Source of the DNA: Endocalyx cinctus
Taxonomy: Eukaryota; Ascomycota; Sordariomycetes; Amphisphaeriales; Apiosporaceae
Direction: 5' to 3'
NCBI GenBank assembly: GCA_001600455.1
Contig: BCKC01000001.1
Coordinates: 1,948,441 to 2,012,440, forward strand
Length of the DNA stretch: 64,000 bases
Shown: positions 1-11,650 of the stretch, piece by piece
Layout: each line of letters begins with the position of its first letter
Numbering within the stretch: position 1 is the first letter of the stretch
Made by a program: the position numbers and the translations under genes
The notes under the pieces: model-generated
What the model saw: the letters and a program-made list of their open reading frames with translations, nothing else
Told to the model about the DNA's origin: nothing
Database searches by the model: none

Positions 1-4
1 GTAC

Positions 5-28
5 CCCTCTATCCCTCTATCCCTCTAT
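5..28. repeat. Tandem octamer CCCTCTAT, 3 copies
   Basis: Three perfect copies of CCCTCTAT lie at the very start of the window; the array may begin outside it. It is a simple pyrimidine repeat with no visible function. Confidence 0.9.
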
Positions 29-340
29 TCGTCAAAAGACTTGGTAAAAAGTCTGCCAGCTCAGCAAGCTCTAACCCCCCCTGGTCAAGTTGATCTTCTC
101 AATAGCCATTCGAATTCAACCACGATTTCGTGCAGATGAGATTTACCTCTCATATTGTCATATTGTCATATTGTTTAGAATATTTTTTCTAATCTACTTA
201 AACTAATCCTACACATATACATATACATATATTTCCAGAAGAAAAAGAAATCTCAAGTGAAACCCCAGTTTTCTTTTTTTTACTCTCATCCTTGCCCCTC
301 CTTTTTCTCTTAAACTTATCCATCTTCCATCTCGTCCATT

Positions 341-362
341 CATCCATCCATCCATCCATCCA
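341..362. repeat. Tetranucleotide microsatellite (CATC)n
   Basis: About five and a half perfect CATC units lie in the pyrimidine-rich flank of the gene starting at 881. Confidence 0.9.
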
Positions 363-880
363 ATTTTCTATATCGTTCCAATTCCAAGTACCTGTTTTAT
401 CTTATTCGCATATATTATATTATACACCTACTTAACTCATACTCTCAAATATATCATGACTTGATTGAGTTACGCATGCTGGATCATTCGTATTTTTCCA
501 AAATTTGTTAATCTAATCCTACCAACCCTTGTATCCAATGTTGCATATTGCCACACACACCCACCCCCTAAAAACCCTTCTTCCGTCTCTGCATCTGCAC
601 CGCATTCAAGTAAAATCCGTTTCGTCTTCGCCCATCAAATGCCCATTCTGCGAATGATTGGCTTGTGGTCGACGCCATATCGCATATTCATTACAGACGG
701 AACTGCTATATGATCCATAACATATCTCATAGTCAGCCCACACCACACACACACATACACACACACTCCTTATTCAAACTGATCCCGTATAATTTGGGTT
801 TTTTTTCTGTGGAGTGCGAAATGTGCATATGTGAGATAACCGGTCTCAGTAATCATCCGATAACTTGAATTTTTTTTATC

Positions 881-2335
881 ATGTCGAGTAACCCACCGAT
901 TTCTTCTCATTATCGCCCCTCATCCCGTCCTCCGATCACTAACGGCATCTCCTCTCCGCCTTTTGCCTTCGCCGCCCTCTCTCAACCAAATACATCTTCT
1001 ACTTCTCTCCTCTCTAGTACTGCTACCGCCGAAGGTAAACCAATCCCTCTTGATGACTCCAGTGCCGCCCATAGAACTACAGCTTTACGTGAATTGAACC
1101 GTTCTCAACCTTCCTCACGTCGTCCGTATACCAAGAACAGCGGTCCCCCGAGTACCACCAGTACCACGACAGGGACCTATTCTCAACCCGTTCTAGTACG
1201 CACCTACTCTGGTCCTCTGCATTCCTCCTCGTCTGTCAAGAGCCGCGGTGCCCCTCGTCGGGCGCCTTCCACCGCCGCTTCGATATCCTCCGCGACGTCC
1301 AAATGGTATTCTAAGCGGAATGGTATAGTCATGAACATGACGCGCCCGAAGGGCAAGAAGACGTCGATGTTGGGGGAGGATGCTAAGCTACCGCCGGTCG
1401 AGGCCTTTACTTTTAAAAATATAATGGCAGATATTCAACACGACGTGAATGCGGATCTAGACCGGATAGCCGAAATATGTGCGCGATCGAGATATTCCCT
1501 CAGCAATCAGTACGAGGTTCACATGGCTCCTCACGGTTCCGGGGCTGGTTTCCTCGGAACACCGTCGACATCGCAGAGAAACTTGTCCGTCAGCGGACCG
1601 ACCCTTCAGGCTATTTCTAGCGACGACGAGCAACCAAGTGTCCGTCGAGGAAAACGGAAGAGTGCCGTGCGCCGCGGTAGTGCGGCTTACGGTACTCTCG
1701 AAACCATAATCAGTTCAAGTCGATCATCCGACGAGGAAAGGGGCAAAAAGAGGTCGGCCGCCGAAATTGCGGAAGAAGTTAGAGGTCGTGGCGCATCTAA
1801 TTATCAAGATGAAAACACGAGCGGCAATAGTAGCACCGAGGCTCAAGCGAGTAGCGATCCGCCTTCAGATCAAATGAAGACGCCTCGACGCAAGTCCATT
1901 TCGTTCGCATCGGCCATTATGGATAGTTCTCGCCAGTCTCAAGATCACGGGAAAATATCCAACGCCCTAGATCTCGTGGGCGAGCCGGCGAAGCCAGAAA
2001 CGTCTTGGGGTCTATTCGGGACCAACCTTTTCAGAGAAAACTTGCCAGATCAGGGTATATCGCACCCACCCGAGCCGGCACTTGTTCAACATCCAGCATT
2101 GGATCGCACAGTACCAACATCCCTTGCAACACGCGAAGAGCCAAGGCCTCAATTCAGCCTGTTCACTCCCTTCAGTTCTTTGGTTTCTTGGGCGAGCTCG
2201 AGTACCAAGGATAATACCATGTTGAATCCGAAAGCGGAGAGGAGGCAGAGCTATGCCGAAGGCACTTTGCGAGGGCTACTAGAATCGGCAGCGTCAAATT
2301 CATCCAATAAAGGAAAGGGGGTCGAAACCACATGA
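881..2335 (+). CDS. Ser-rich conserved fungal protein of unknown function
   Basis: Single-exon ORF of 484 residues. The first ~140 residues and most of the second half are low-complexity, rich in Ser, Thr, Pro and Arg, and look disordered. The one ordered-looking block, about residues 172-225, has the form AFTFKNIMADIQHDVNADLD followed by a Cys and a YSLSNQYEVH segment. I believe this block recurs in other Sordariomycetes, but I know no function for it. There is no signal peptide or membrane segment. Basic Ser/Arg patches (for example around 250-300) suggest a nuclear or phospho-regulated protein, which is inference only. The start at 881 is the first ATG of the frame. Codon use is moderate in GC, unlike the alkaline phosphatase gene next to it. 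Confidence 0.75.
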   Translation: MSSNPPISSHYRPSSRPPITNGISSPPFAFAALSQPNTSSTSLLSSTATAEGKPIPLDDSSAAHRTTALRELNRSQPSSRRPYTKNSGPPSTTSTTTGTYSQPVLVRTYSGPLHSSSSVKSRGAPRRAPSTAASISSATSKWYSKRNGIVMNMTRPKGKKTSMLGEDAKLPPVEAFTFKNIMADIQHDVNADLDRIAEICARSRYSLSNQYEVHMAPHGSGAGFLGTPSTSQRNLSVSGPTLQAISSDDEQPSVRRGKRKSAVRRGSAAYGTLETIISSSRSSDEERGKKRSAAEIAEEVRGRGASNYQDENTSGNSSTEAQASSDPPSDQMKTPRRKSISFASAIMDSSRQSQDHGKISNALDLVGEPAKPETSWGLFGTNLFRENLPDQGISHPPEPALVQHPALDRTVPTSLATREEPRPQFSLFTPFSSLVSWASSSTKDNTMLNPKAERRQSYAEGTLRGLLESAASNSSNKGKGVETT

Positions 2336-3670
2336 GTCATCTGACCTCGAGAATCCCCTTAGTAATATTTCACTTAACCGAATAATTCGAAACAACTCTG
2401 TTCTTACGGGCGGAAAAAATATGAGATTTCTATCTCCTCAAACTTAATCCAGCTTAATTTTGGCGTATTGATCTCGGATTTTTACGTACGACCACACATT
2501 CGCTTGTCACTCTTATGGGATCGACCTAGAACAAAATACTCAAACTTAGAATGAGTTGAGAAACAGTCGCTATGGGATCAACAGCACCTGAAGCAGAAAA
2601 GCTGGCGGCAAAATAAAATGGCTCGTCTCACCAAGTATTTTTTGCTATATACAGCTATACGCACGGTACCATGCCAGTTCTGCTAACACTTTTTACGATA
2701 TTGATGATTTTACGGAGTCTGCTTTTGTACCAAAGGAGTGTGGTTGGGTTGGCGTCCAAAAATAAATAAATAAAACATGAGGTGGTAGGGGAGAAGGGAT
2801 GATGGCTGTATATATACATACAAAAGCTGCTGTTGCTACGACAGTGGATGGTACAAGCGTATAAATAAAATTCATGGTCCGGCTGACCCTGCCACGACTT
2901 GGGAGGAAAATAACTTTTGTTGTTTATTCTTGAATCAAGCTGACAACCCGATGGTGACGAAATCGAGGAGAGAAGTATCAGACTAGCAACCCTATCTCAA
3001 TCCAGCCACGGGAAAGGAAAAACCTAGTAACCCTGATAAAAAGACTAGAAGATTTCCTAAGGAAATGTTTACAGTAGCTAGTCAATAACACCAACATCCC
3101 TAAAACTTAAAACCCCTTTTTCTGCGACACTATCCATTTCCAGTGCCCTTTATATGCGGATAGGTAGGCATCATTTAGTGATGGCAATGCTTTAACTTGT
3201 GGAGTAGCTAACAACTGTGGTGTAAATGTAAATGGGTAGTTGAGCCACGACGGAGGATGTTGAATTTACAGAAAGAACACTATATTCAGATCCAATCTCA
3301 TCAGTCTAAATAAGAAGATTTCCTTGAAATAGATAGATCTAAGCTTGATGTCGGGAGGCGCCACACCCAAACACCACATTTACAAGATGTTTCAGATGAG
3401 GGCATGTCTTTCCACATAAAAGAGAATTTCTTCTTTTAGGTTTTTCATCATTTTATATCAATATGATATCTTCTACTGTTGGAGGCTGGGTGCTCATCCT
3501 CATCTCGTCTTATCGAGCTATTATCTAGACGGCCTATTTTTAAATAGGTTTATTATACTCGTATGTACAGGAAATCATGCTCTTTACACGCCGCCCAACT
3601 TGGGATCGATTTTTTCTTCTCAAGAATTATTCGGCAAGGTATCATTTCAACCGTCCCTAGGTAGAATAAT
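2336..3670. other. Spacer between convergent genes
   Basis: No gene seen. This AT-rich region lies between the 3' ends of two convergent genes. A/T-rich stretches such as the one near 2605-2615 and the AATAAATAAATAAAA run near 2760-2775 could serve as polyadenylation elements. ORFs here are short and low in complexity. Confidence 0.6.
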
Positions 3671-6129
3671 TCAGCGCTTCTCCTCGGTAAGATACGCAGA
3701 AGCGAGCTCTTCCTCAGGAGGCACGGCATCCGGGCGAGCGAGGCCCAGACAGTTCGCCATCTTGTAGAAGACGTCGACGTTGCCGTACACGCCGCCGAAC
3801 GACTCCTGGCAGGGGCCCATGGCGAACAGGGCGACGTCGGTGAGCGAGTGAACGCCCTGGGACTCCTCGACGGGCAGGGTGCCGTTGACGACGAACCCGT
3901 CGGGCCCGTCGGCGGCGTCGACGAACATCTCGTCGTCCGGGAACCCGGGCGTCGACGACGTCGCCTCACGCGGCGTCCGCCTTACCTTGTAGTCCTCGCG
4001 CCTATCCGGGTTCGCGCCGAACCCGGCGGCGATGGCGTACCGCGGGTCCCAGCGCGCCGGGAAATGGGGGCCGGTCCCGTACGAGACGCCGTCGGCCGGT
4101 TCGACCTGGTACTGCGATAAGCCCGAGGCCTCGTACACGCCGACGGCGCGGCGCTTGGCGCGATCGCCGGCCGTTTGCGCGCCGAGGTAGTGCGTGTCGA
4201 CGCCGCCGAAGACGTCGAACCCGTGCCCGTGGTCGGCCGTCACGAGGATCAGCGTGTCCTCGAGCGCGCCCGTCTCCCGCAACCGGGCGACGGTGGCCCG
4301 GACGGCGTCGTCGAGCTCGAGCAGGTCGCCGAGGGCGCGGTCGTAGTCGAGCGCGTGCATCTGCTTGTCGACCGAGGCGCCCTCGGCCATGAGGAAGAAG
4401 CCCTTGTCGCCGCCGCGGTGGGCGAGGATATCGATCGCTTTGAGGGTCATCTCTTTGAGGCCCGGAAGGTCGGTCGCGGGTCCCTCGGTGCCCGAAGGGT
4501 CGTTCGTTAACGTCTCGAGGTTCTCGGGGAAGATGTTGCGGTCGAGCCAGACGGGCATGTGCGATTGGCAGAAGATGCCGAGAGCGCGGCTGTCGTTTCC
4601 GAGCGCTAGGAGGGATGTTCGGTTGAGGCTGATCGAGTACCCCGCCGCCGCGAACTCGCCGTAGTAATCTTTTCCTTCGTAGCTCTCGGACCCGGCCAAA
4701 AATTGCTCGGCCCCGCCCCCGAACCATACGTCCGGCCCCCCTTGGTTCGTCCACGTGTAGTTCGTCACCGAGTTGAGCGCTTGGTCCACGAGCGCGCCGT
4801 ACTGGTACCGGGACCGGCTGTGGCCCGTGAGCGCGATGGGGGTCGCGTCCGCTATGGCTGCCGTGGAGACGGCTCCCCAGGCGGAACCCTGATGACACCG
4901 AAAGTTTAGTTTTATAAATTATTTTTCTTCTCTCTGTTTCAAAAAAAAGAGGCTAGGTTGGGGGAAATACTCACCCAGGTACGCTTAAGGATTTCGATAA
5001 TTGTCTCGACCTTAGGATCGTCGAAGGAGTCGGGAGAGGAATCCGCATATACACTAAGGATTCATTAGTTTAGATTTAGTGTCTTACCTCATTTTGGTTT
5101 TCTTTCCCTAGAAGTTTTACGTCTTTTTAAAAGAGACAGGGATGAAAAATTTTAGAGAAGCAGGAGAGCTTACCCCATGGCGTTAACACTGCTCTTGTGG
5201 CCCGAGTAGAGAGCGGATGCCGAGTTGGCACTGTCGGTGATGAAGCTGTCGATCGAGTGAGTCTAAGTAACCCGAAGTGTTAGTTTAGCGAAATTTATAG
5301 GCCCAAGCACCGTATTGTATAAACTTACCATCTGATGGCCTACAACGGGGAACTGATCCATCTGCATCAGAGATTGGTATTTTCCGTTGATACTCTTGTG
5401 GCCCAGCAGACGAGCGGCGGTGATCATATTAGTAGTCATACCATCGCCTATAATATCACAAAACATACAAATGTTAGCTTCGGATTATATTTTCACTTCT
5501 GTCCAAAGCCCCCCCCCCCCCCCCTAAAAATGGGAGACACGAGAACTTGGGGGAAACGGTGTATGTTCTTATTTACCAATGAAGAGTATAACATTCTTAG
5601 CCTTCTTCTCGGTCGCTAACGGACGAACAACCCAGTTCGCCACGGTCGTCTGATTGCCGTAATACGACAGCTCGACGACGTACTCGCCCGGCTCGTAGAT
5701 GGCGAGGCGCCTGTAGATCTTGGAAGCGACGTTGACGACCGAAGGGGTACCCTCGTCCTCGGCGAAGAGGTCCTCGTACCAGGAGAAAGTCCAACTCTCG
5801 AGCTCCGGTTCCTGGTCGATGCCGAAAAAGTCGGTAATGCTAGACGACGACGATGCGGTGCCGTTATTTTCCTTCCCTTTTTTAGATATCTTGACGGAGA
5901 ATTCGCCGTCCGGAACGCCGTCGTTGAAAGCCTCGGACCCGTTCACCGGAGCGTGGACCTCCAGGCGCAGGTCGAAGTATTGGCCTGGTAGGAAGTCGGA
6001 TTGGTCCGGTGGCAGCACGCAGCCCAGCGTCGGGCACGATCCGAGGCGTTGGTAGGTCTGGCCGCTGACTGTAGAGGCCAGCAACGAGACCGCCGCCGCG
6101 AGGACGGAGGAGGTTCCTATTCTGCCCAT
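3671..6129 (-). CDS. Secreted alkaline phosphatase, five exons
   Basis: Exons 6129-5577, 5447-5329, 5262-5174, 5053-4975 and 4888-3671 give 685 residues; every intron has GT/AG ends. It is a PhoA-superfamily metallo-phosphomonoesterase that releases phosphate from monoesters. Residues 1-23 look like a signal peptide. A ~160-residue N-terminal domain follows, then the catalytic core: metal-binding D186 in IGDGMT, the nucleophile S235 in TDSANSA, E449, D454 and H458 in EGASVDKQMH, D499-H500 in TADHGHG, and H555 in TGPH. The spacing of E, D and H matches E. coli PhoA. The last exon is very GC-rich, with G/C in nearly all third positions. No GPI signal or C-terminal membrane helix is visible, so I expect a secreted enzyme. 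A CACGTG lies ~620 bp upstream. The family is certain; the substrate range is not. Confidence 0.93.
5509..5524. repeat. Homopolymer of 16 C inside intron 1 of the phosphatase gene
   Basis: Sixteen Cs in a row on the plus strand lie within the intron between phosphatase exons 1 and 2, so they read as G on the coding strand. The length may be imprecise in the assembly. Confidence 0.85.
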
Positions 6130-7407
6130 TGGAGTGGAGGGAAAATTAATTATTACGTACGACGTTTTCCCCTCCCTCTACCTTTCTAGATCGACCTAAG
6201 CAGAGCTAGAGTTGGAGGTCTTAAGTATAAAAACAAGAAAATGAAAGAAAGACAGAGAGAAGAAAAGAGAAAGGAAGAAAGACGCAATTCGAGATCACGT
6301 CGCGTACCTATAGCTTTATATTTGTTTACTGCCAATACCAAGATACGACGGAGAGCCAAGATCGATATCCGGCGCAACATGTGGTGCAACGGGGATACTA
6401 CCTGACCAACCACCACCAAAGCTGGTTCGCTTTACGTATACAACCCGCACCTACATATTACACAGCTACAATACCCCAGTTTTAAAAGGGAAAATAGAAA
6501 GATCATCCATAGCAGTTCTTCCTGACATGCCATGGGGGGTTAGACTCAGCTTTCCTACAAGTTATCTTGAGCTCTACAGGTTTCCAGGACCTGGAATAGG
6601 TTTTCACCTTGTCATATCTTGGCAAGGTGAGCAAACTATATTGTTTGGGAAGAATAAAAATCGAGCATCTCAGTTGGCGTAACGGCTTCCCCGACAGATC
6701 GTTTTAGAAAATTTATGTTCACCTCTGGGATATCGAGGGAACAGCACGTGTTTGCTGCTGACGATACTCGGAAGATATCTTACCCTGTTGCTTGCTTTAC
6801 CGTATAGTCAAAAGTAGGCTTGGGATATCAATTTAATATCCCATATCGCCTTACAAGTTTACGGGCGTCTGCGATGGCGAGAGCAATAACGGTTGTTTGG
6901 AAAGGCTTTCCCAGCTGAACTGGTCAGAGATCCCCCCGCCAATGCTCATTCTTCCCTCCCTTAAACCAACTGCATCAGAGAGTATATTAGCAACAGATTA
7001 TGGTCGTATCGAACACATCATGACTTAATCGATTTACTCATCGGTTTCCGACCTGCTGGTTCTGAAGACAAGAAAGTTGATATGAAATTGCATGCCAACG
7101 CTTGGCGCTGTACTCTAGAATATTTAACAATTTGAGCTGGGCGTCTTGGCGATTTAATATAATCGGCTTCTAACAACGTGGGCTGAGAAAAGAGAACGAT
7201 TGGTCGATGGGAGTTAAGGTGTAAAAATCCTTCTACGGAATATCATCGCCCATTAGAGGTAAGTAAACTACTAAGTTCGAGCCAAGAAGATCAGAGTAAT
7301 TTTTTGTCTTTGTTCAATTGGTTACGTCTACTATGTATAACGGGGTTCTGAGTTGTAACATACAATTGATGATATAACCTCAAAAACGTGCTCCCACGTG
7401 GTCTTTC
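6130..7407. other. Upstream region of the alkaline phosphatase gene
   Basis: No gene seen. The spacer holds the 5' flank of the phosphatase gene and the 3' flank of the glucosidase II gene. The first ~300 bp are purine-rich on the plus strand, that is pyrimidine-rich toward the phosphatase, which fits a promoter and leader. CACGTG occurs at 6745-6750 and again at 7395-7400, next to the glucosidase II stop. A near-perfect inverted repeat TTCCAG-GAC-CTGGAA lies at 6582-6596. Confidence 0.55.
6745..6750. promoter_or_regulatory. CACGTG E-box, possible NUC-1/Pho4-type site
   Basis: A palindromic CACGTG lies ~616 bp upstream of the alkaline phosphatase start. In Neurospora the bHLH factor NUC-1 recognises this core in promoters of phosphate-repressible genes, including the alkaline phosphatase pho-2. 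About 15 copies of any given hexamer are expected by chance in 64 kb, so position is the only support. Confidence 0.3.
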
Positions 7408-10400
7408 TTAAGCGAAATCGACAACCCAGTCGGCGCCGACACTGACACCTACGCGTCCCAAAATGGCAAAGCTGCCATAATCACTAGTTGCCTTGAAGTA
7501 CTCAAGTTTGACTGACGATTTCTTCCCATCAGCCTCCAACTCCACCTCCGCCTTATTAGCCCAAGATGTGGGGGCGCCAATGATTATGACTTTATCGATG
7601 GCCACATCACTCATTCTCTTCAACCATTCGCCCTCTGTAACACTCTTAAGATCGCGGCCTTCCGCGTCTATAGAGGCTAGTTTTGAGCCTTCGATTTTGA
7701 AGGATCGGTGGATATACTGTCCATTTTCATACTCGAAAGAGTCGCCGTCGTCTACATAGAGTTCACCTTCCGCCTTTCCGTCTTTGCCAATGACTACGAC
7801 TAGAGTGTAGTCATCGAATTTCATCAACTCGGCGGAACGACGGGGAATGTCACGACGAGGGAAGATATGACCGCCACGCATCAAGATAGGTACAGTCTCG
7901 ATAGGCGCATCAACGGTCAACGACTTGCCCTTGCTCGTCGAGAGTTTCTTGTAGGTAAAGTAGTCGTAATAAACTTCACTATCAGGAATGTAAACATCCT
8001 GTGTTTGCTTATCCTTCTCTACCACGGGCTTGACGAGGAGACCTGAAGATCCTACGAAGAACTGGTCATCAATAGCAAATCCGGTTTCCTCACTTGGGTG
8101 GGTCCAATACATTGGGCGAATAATGGGACTACCGTTCTGGTGTGCATGGTAGAATGCGGTATACCAGGTCGGCAAAAGGGCATAACGAAGACGCAGAGCA
8201 GTGGTCACGATGGACCTGTGTGGCTCTGTGAGCATGAATGGTTCTCGGCGTCGAGAATCGATATGAGCGTGACCACGGAAGAAAGGGTAGAAAGCACCAG
8301 CTTGGTACCAACGGCTCTGTAGTTCCACTTCTGGGTTACCGAAGAAGCCACCGACATCGGCACCGGCGAATGGGAAACCTGCTATACCTTGGTTGAGAAT
8401 CATGGGAATGGCAGCACCCAGATGTTCCCAGCTCGCCTGGTTGTCGCCCGTCCACATGGCACCGAGGCGCTGTGAACCGGCGTAGAATGATCGGGTAAGC
8501 ACAAAGGGTCGTCGGAGCTCGCCCTTCTTGCGAGAAAGCAGCGCCTCATAAGTAGCATTATGGAACGTCAAGCCGTTCAAATTGTGAACATCGCGATGCT
8601 CCCAGTCCCCGTGATGAATGTTGTCTTTAGGCATAGTAACTTCAGGTCCATTAAAGACCGACGGCTCATTCATGTCGTTCCATAGCCAGGTGTTTTCCAT
8701 GGTACCTTTGAACTTGTCGTAGTCATACAAAGTCGACCACCATTTATTCGCAGCTGGATTGAAGCAGTCTATCCAGTGAGATGACCCTGGCCAGCACCAG
8801 CCTTCAAAGATATTCCCATCCTTGTTTTTGACAGCCAAACCTTTTGACTTAAGCTCATCAACAACAGGATAGCTTCCCTCGTTTTTGATATGGGGATCAA
8901 TAATGACAACCAGTTTCCGACCATGGGCGTCGAGGTGTTGACCCATAGAAATGGGGTCTCTGAACATGTCGTAATCCCAGGTGAAGTACTTCTTTCCATC
9001 GGTGTACTCAATGTCGAGCCAGATAACGTCATAGGGAATGTTATGGCGGTCCATCTTGCGGTCCACTTCTTTAACATCATCATCTGAAACATAATTCCAT
9101 CGACACTGATGATACCCGATCGAGAACTCTTGCGGCATGGCCGTAGTTCCGGTAAGTTCACCGTAGTTTTTGTTAACATCCTGAGGAGTAGGGCCTAGGA
9201 AGACGAAAACATCCATCTGACCTGCTTCGGAGATCCAGTGAGTGTGAGTGTTGGTCTTTGCACTGCCAACGCCGAGAGCCAGGGGATTCTTAGCGTCCTT
9301 AGACTTGGTAACGTCGATCCAAGTTTCGGCGGCGTTCAGCCAGAAGACGCCAACGGTCGAGTCCTTCCGCTGAGCTTGCATAAAAGGGATAGCACCATAT
9401 AAAGTCATCGGACTGTCGAGGACATATTCGAAAACGTCGGAGTTGTATAGTCGGTATGGTTCAGCATGGTTGCCTTCACCACCTCTAGTCTCCTTCAGCG
9501 ATAAGGAACCAGTGTGCTCCGGGATGCCGTAGACGTGTTCATAGCCGGGGAAAGTTATATCGAGAGCGACACTTTCTGGTCCACGAGGCTTCGAGTCCGT
9601 GTTTCCGCCAAAAGACTCCTCCCACCAAGTACTTTCATCGACCTCGGGTGTAGCTTCAGCAACTTCTTCGGTCTGGCCCTCTTCAGATTCCTCGCCTTCT
9701 TTCTTTTCCGGGGCAGGCTTATCGATCTTGGGCCTCCAATGCTCCAAATTCATCAAACCACGATCGTTTAGCTTGACCTGAGACGAGCCGTCCCTCTTGA
9801 AATCGATTCCGAAGGGTCTAAACTTGATATCTGCTTCAAATGCAGAGTCAGGGCCATATTGGATCTTCATGCCGGTAGGGCCCTCGTATATGATCTTGGC
9901 ATCTGTGTCGACGGTCAAACCACCGACGATAACCCATTTCTCCGCCTCGTTGTATCGCTCTTTCCTCGCCGGACTGTTATGTCGGAGTTCAATATCTTTC
10001 TGTTGTCTCTTTTCTTCATCGACGGTCACTCGGGCCGTTCCAGATTTCAAAAAGGATACGGTGAGGGGTAATCGAACAGTAGTTCCTTGATCGTCGATGG
10101 TTTTGAGTATGGTTGCTTGAAATTGGCCATCCTTAAACGAGGCCAGCTCGGAGGGAATAGCATAGGGAGCTCGCCAGTCTGACCCTTGTGTGGCTGCTTC
10201 GTCTGCGTAGGCTCTGTTTCGTTTACAGAAACCGGACTGATGGCATTTTTTGAAATCGTTTTCCTTAACGGCAACTATTGTCCTTATTTAGAATATAATC
10301 ATGATAATCAATTGTGTATTGCTAGTTTACTATTATATTGTACCTACCACCAGAAGAAAATAGTGAACAGAAGACAGCTAATAAGCACAGCAAAGCTCCC

Positions 10401-10432
10401 CAAGTTGGGGATAGCTGGCTCGGTGAGCGCAT
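7408..10432 (-). CDS. Glucosidase II catalytic alpha subunit (GH31)
   Basis: Two exons, 10432-10348 and 10274-7408, encode 983 residues. The ER enzyme removes the two inner alpha-1,3-linked glucoses from N-glycans, so it acts in the calnexin cycle with a separate beta subunit. Exon 1 supplies a hydrophobic signal peptide (residues 1 to ~29), and exon 2 opens with the family's Cys-containing NDFKKC and SGFCKRNRAYA blocks. The GH31 nucleophile D562 is in WLWNDMNEPSVF and the acid/base D639 is in MWTGDNQ, matching D564 and D640 of the mouse enzyme. An acidic insert at about residues 218-243 is rich in Glu. The start at 10432 is preferred because it alone gives a signal peptide and restores the Cys block; an in-frame TTG at 10050 is internal. 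The gene is divergent from the NDPK gene, and its codon use is moderate in GC. Confidence 0.96.
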
Positions 10433-11302
10433 CTTTCTTCGATGACTATGGCTTATTATGAATTTCCCCCAAAAGACAACAAAAGACAAAAAAAGGGGAA
10501 AATATCAAGTTATACAAAGTCAAATAAAATCAATCATGAGTTCTGGTATTTTGTAGTTGCTTTTGTACGCATATGAACATACAAAGGCAGACAATTGGGT
10601 CTTGCGTATTTGTATAATGGCTGAATGGGAACTTGATAGCTGTCACTTTCCTCGCTGAACAGTGAAACTCTAACACCACACCGATTAATTGATAAGGCCG
10701 ATAAGAACGGGTAACAACTGAACCTGTCCTTGCTAGGGTTAACCGTTAGGGAGCAGGGTACCTAGTAGGGCCACTACTTAGTTGTAGCGTACCTAAGTAC
10801 CGTAGTTACCCCTAATCTTATTACTAAAGATGAAACGTATATCTACAGAGGTACCTAGTTAGTACACTACTTGAAGGTCAAGTTATCGAATTAAACAGTA
10901 TTACATTGCTTTTACTATTAGGATAAAAGCATTCCAGTTGATATGACGATGGATCCTACTCAGTAGATACTACCTAGGTATTATTATTACTGACTATGTA
11001 TTGTTATGTTCTCCTGCTTTCTTTTCTCTATATCATGAGTTAATGCGAAGTAAATACTATATTGAAATGTGTATCTAGTATGTAGTTTCCAGTCACTTTA
11101 GCGAATCTACTTGATTACCTAGCATCTCCTTTTCTTTCTTTCTTTATAAAGTTCTTATCAATATTGAAAGTAGACGTCTCTTTCTTACGTACTTGATCAA
11201 TCACTGGTAATAACCAATCCTTCGAAAATAGCTAAGCCTCGTTAACTTCAAACCTCGTTAACTCAAAGCCTCTTTTCACTTAAACTAAGAAAATTACTAG
11301 TC
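10433..11302. other. Divergent promoter region of glucosidase II and NDPK
   Basis: No gene seen. It contains several TACCTA/AGGTAC-type elements (around 10757, 10789 and 10850), an exact TACCTAGGTA at 10971-10980, and a near-repeat of about 16 bp, CCTCGTTAACTTCAAA followed by CCTCGTTAACTCAAAG, at roughly 11237-11268, just before the NDPK-side ATG at 11303. Confidence 0.55.
10971..10980. repeat. Dispersed palindrome TACCTAGGTA (copy 1)
   Basis: Exact 10-bp palindrome in the glucosidase II/NDPK spacer; three further exact copies lie at 19184, 44069 and 60978, always in spacers. Confidence 0.8.
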
Positions 11303-11650
11303 ATGGATAACTCACACGGTGCGAAACTAACCGAAAAGGGTGGCCCTGATTCAAGCAGATCAGTGCCCCGCCATCGAACCCGTCGTCACCCCGCCCTCTA
11401 TAGTTTCTTCACCACCACATGGTTAATATTTTTCTTATTTTTTCTTCTTCCCTGGCAGCTTCACGATCGTAAAGGTTGGACATTCTCTAAAAGTGTTTCA
11501 CACGATTTTCATTTTTATAAAGAAACTGTAAACAGTATCTTTATTCATTTCAAAAATTCTAGTTCTCTTGATCAACCTGTTCAAGAGTCTATTTCTATCC
11601 CTACAACCCAACCATCCCCAGTTTCGACTTTCGAACCTAAACAAACCAAA
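11303..11650 (+). other. Open in-frame extension upstream of NDPK (leader or longer N-terminus)
   Basis: A frame open from ATG 11303 runs 116 codons without a stop straight into the NDPK start at 11651. It would encode an Arg/His-rich start, one strong hydrophobic segment (about residues 33-50, rich in Phe, Leu and Trp) and a Ser/Thr/Pro/Gln-rich linker. It is either 5' leader that happens to be open or an alternative N-terminus giving a membrane-anchored isoform. The standard NDPK start at 11651 has A at -3, a good context. Confidence 0.45.

Larger units (their letters stand above)
1..880. other. 5' flank of the first gene, low-complexity pyrimidine-rich spacer
   Basis: No supported gene. 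The stretch is strongly C/T-rich on the plus strand, as fungal promoters and leaders often are, and it precedes the ATG at 881. It holds two small tandem repeats (5-28 and 341-362) and a short CA-rich run near 735-765. Several ATGs start short ORFs (for example at 465 and 665) that look like chance or upstream ORFs. The transcription start cannot be fixed by eye. Confidence 0.6.

Noticed and set aside
4002..4898. 298-residue minus-strand ORF and plus-strand ORFs inside the alkaline phosphatase exon
   Set aside because: It is Arg/Pro-rich frame-shadow of the GC-rich phosphatase exon, which has the real catalytic motifs; no family motif is seen.
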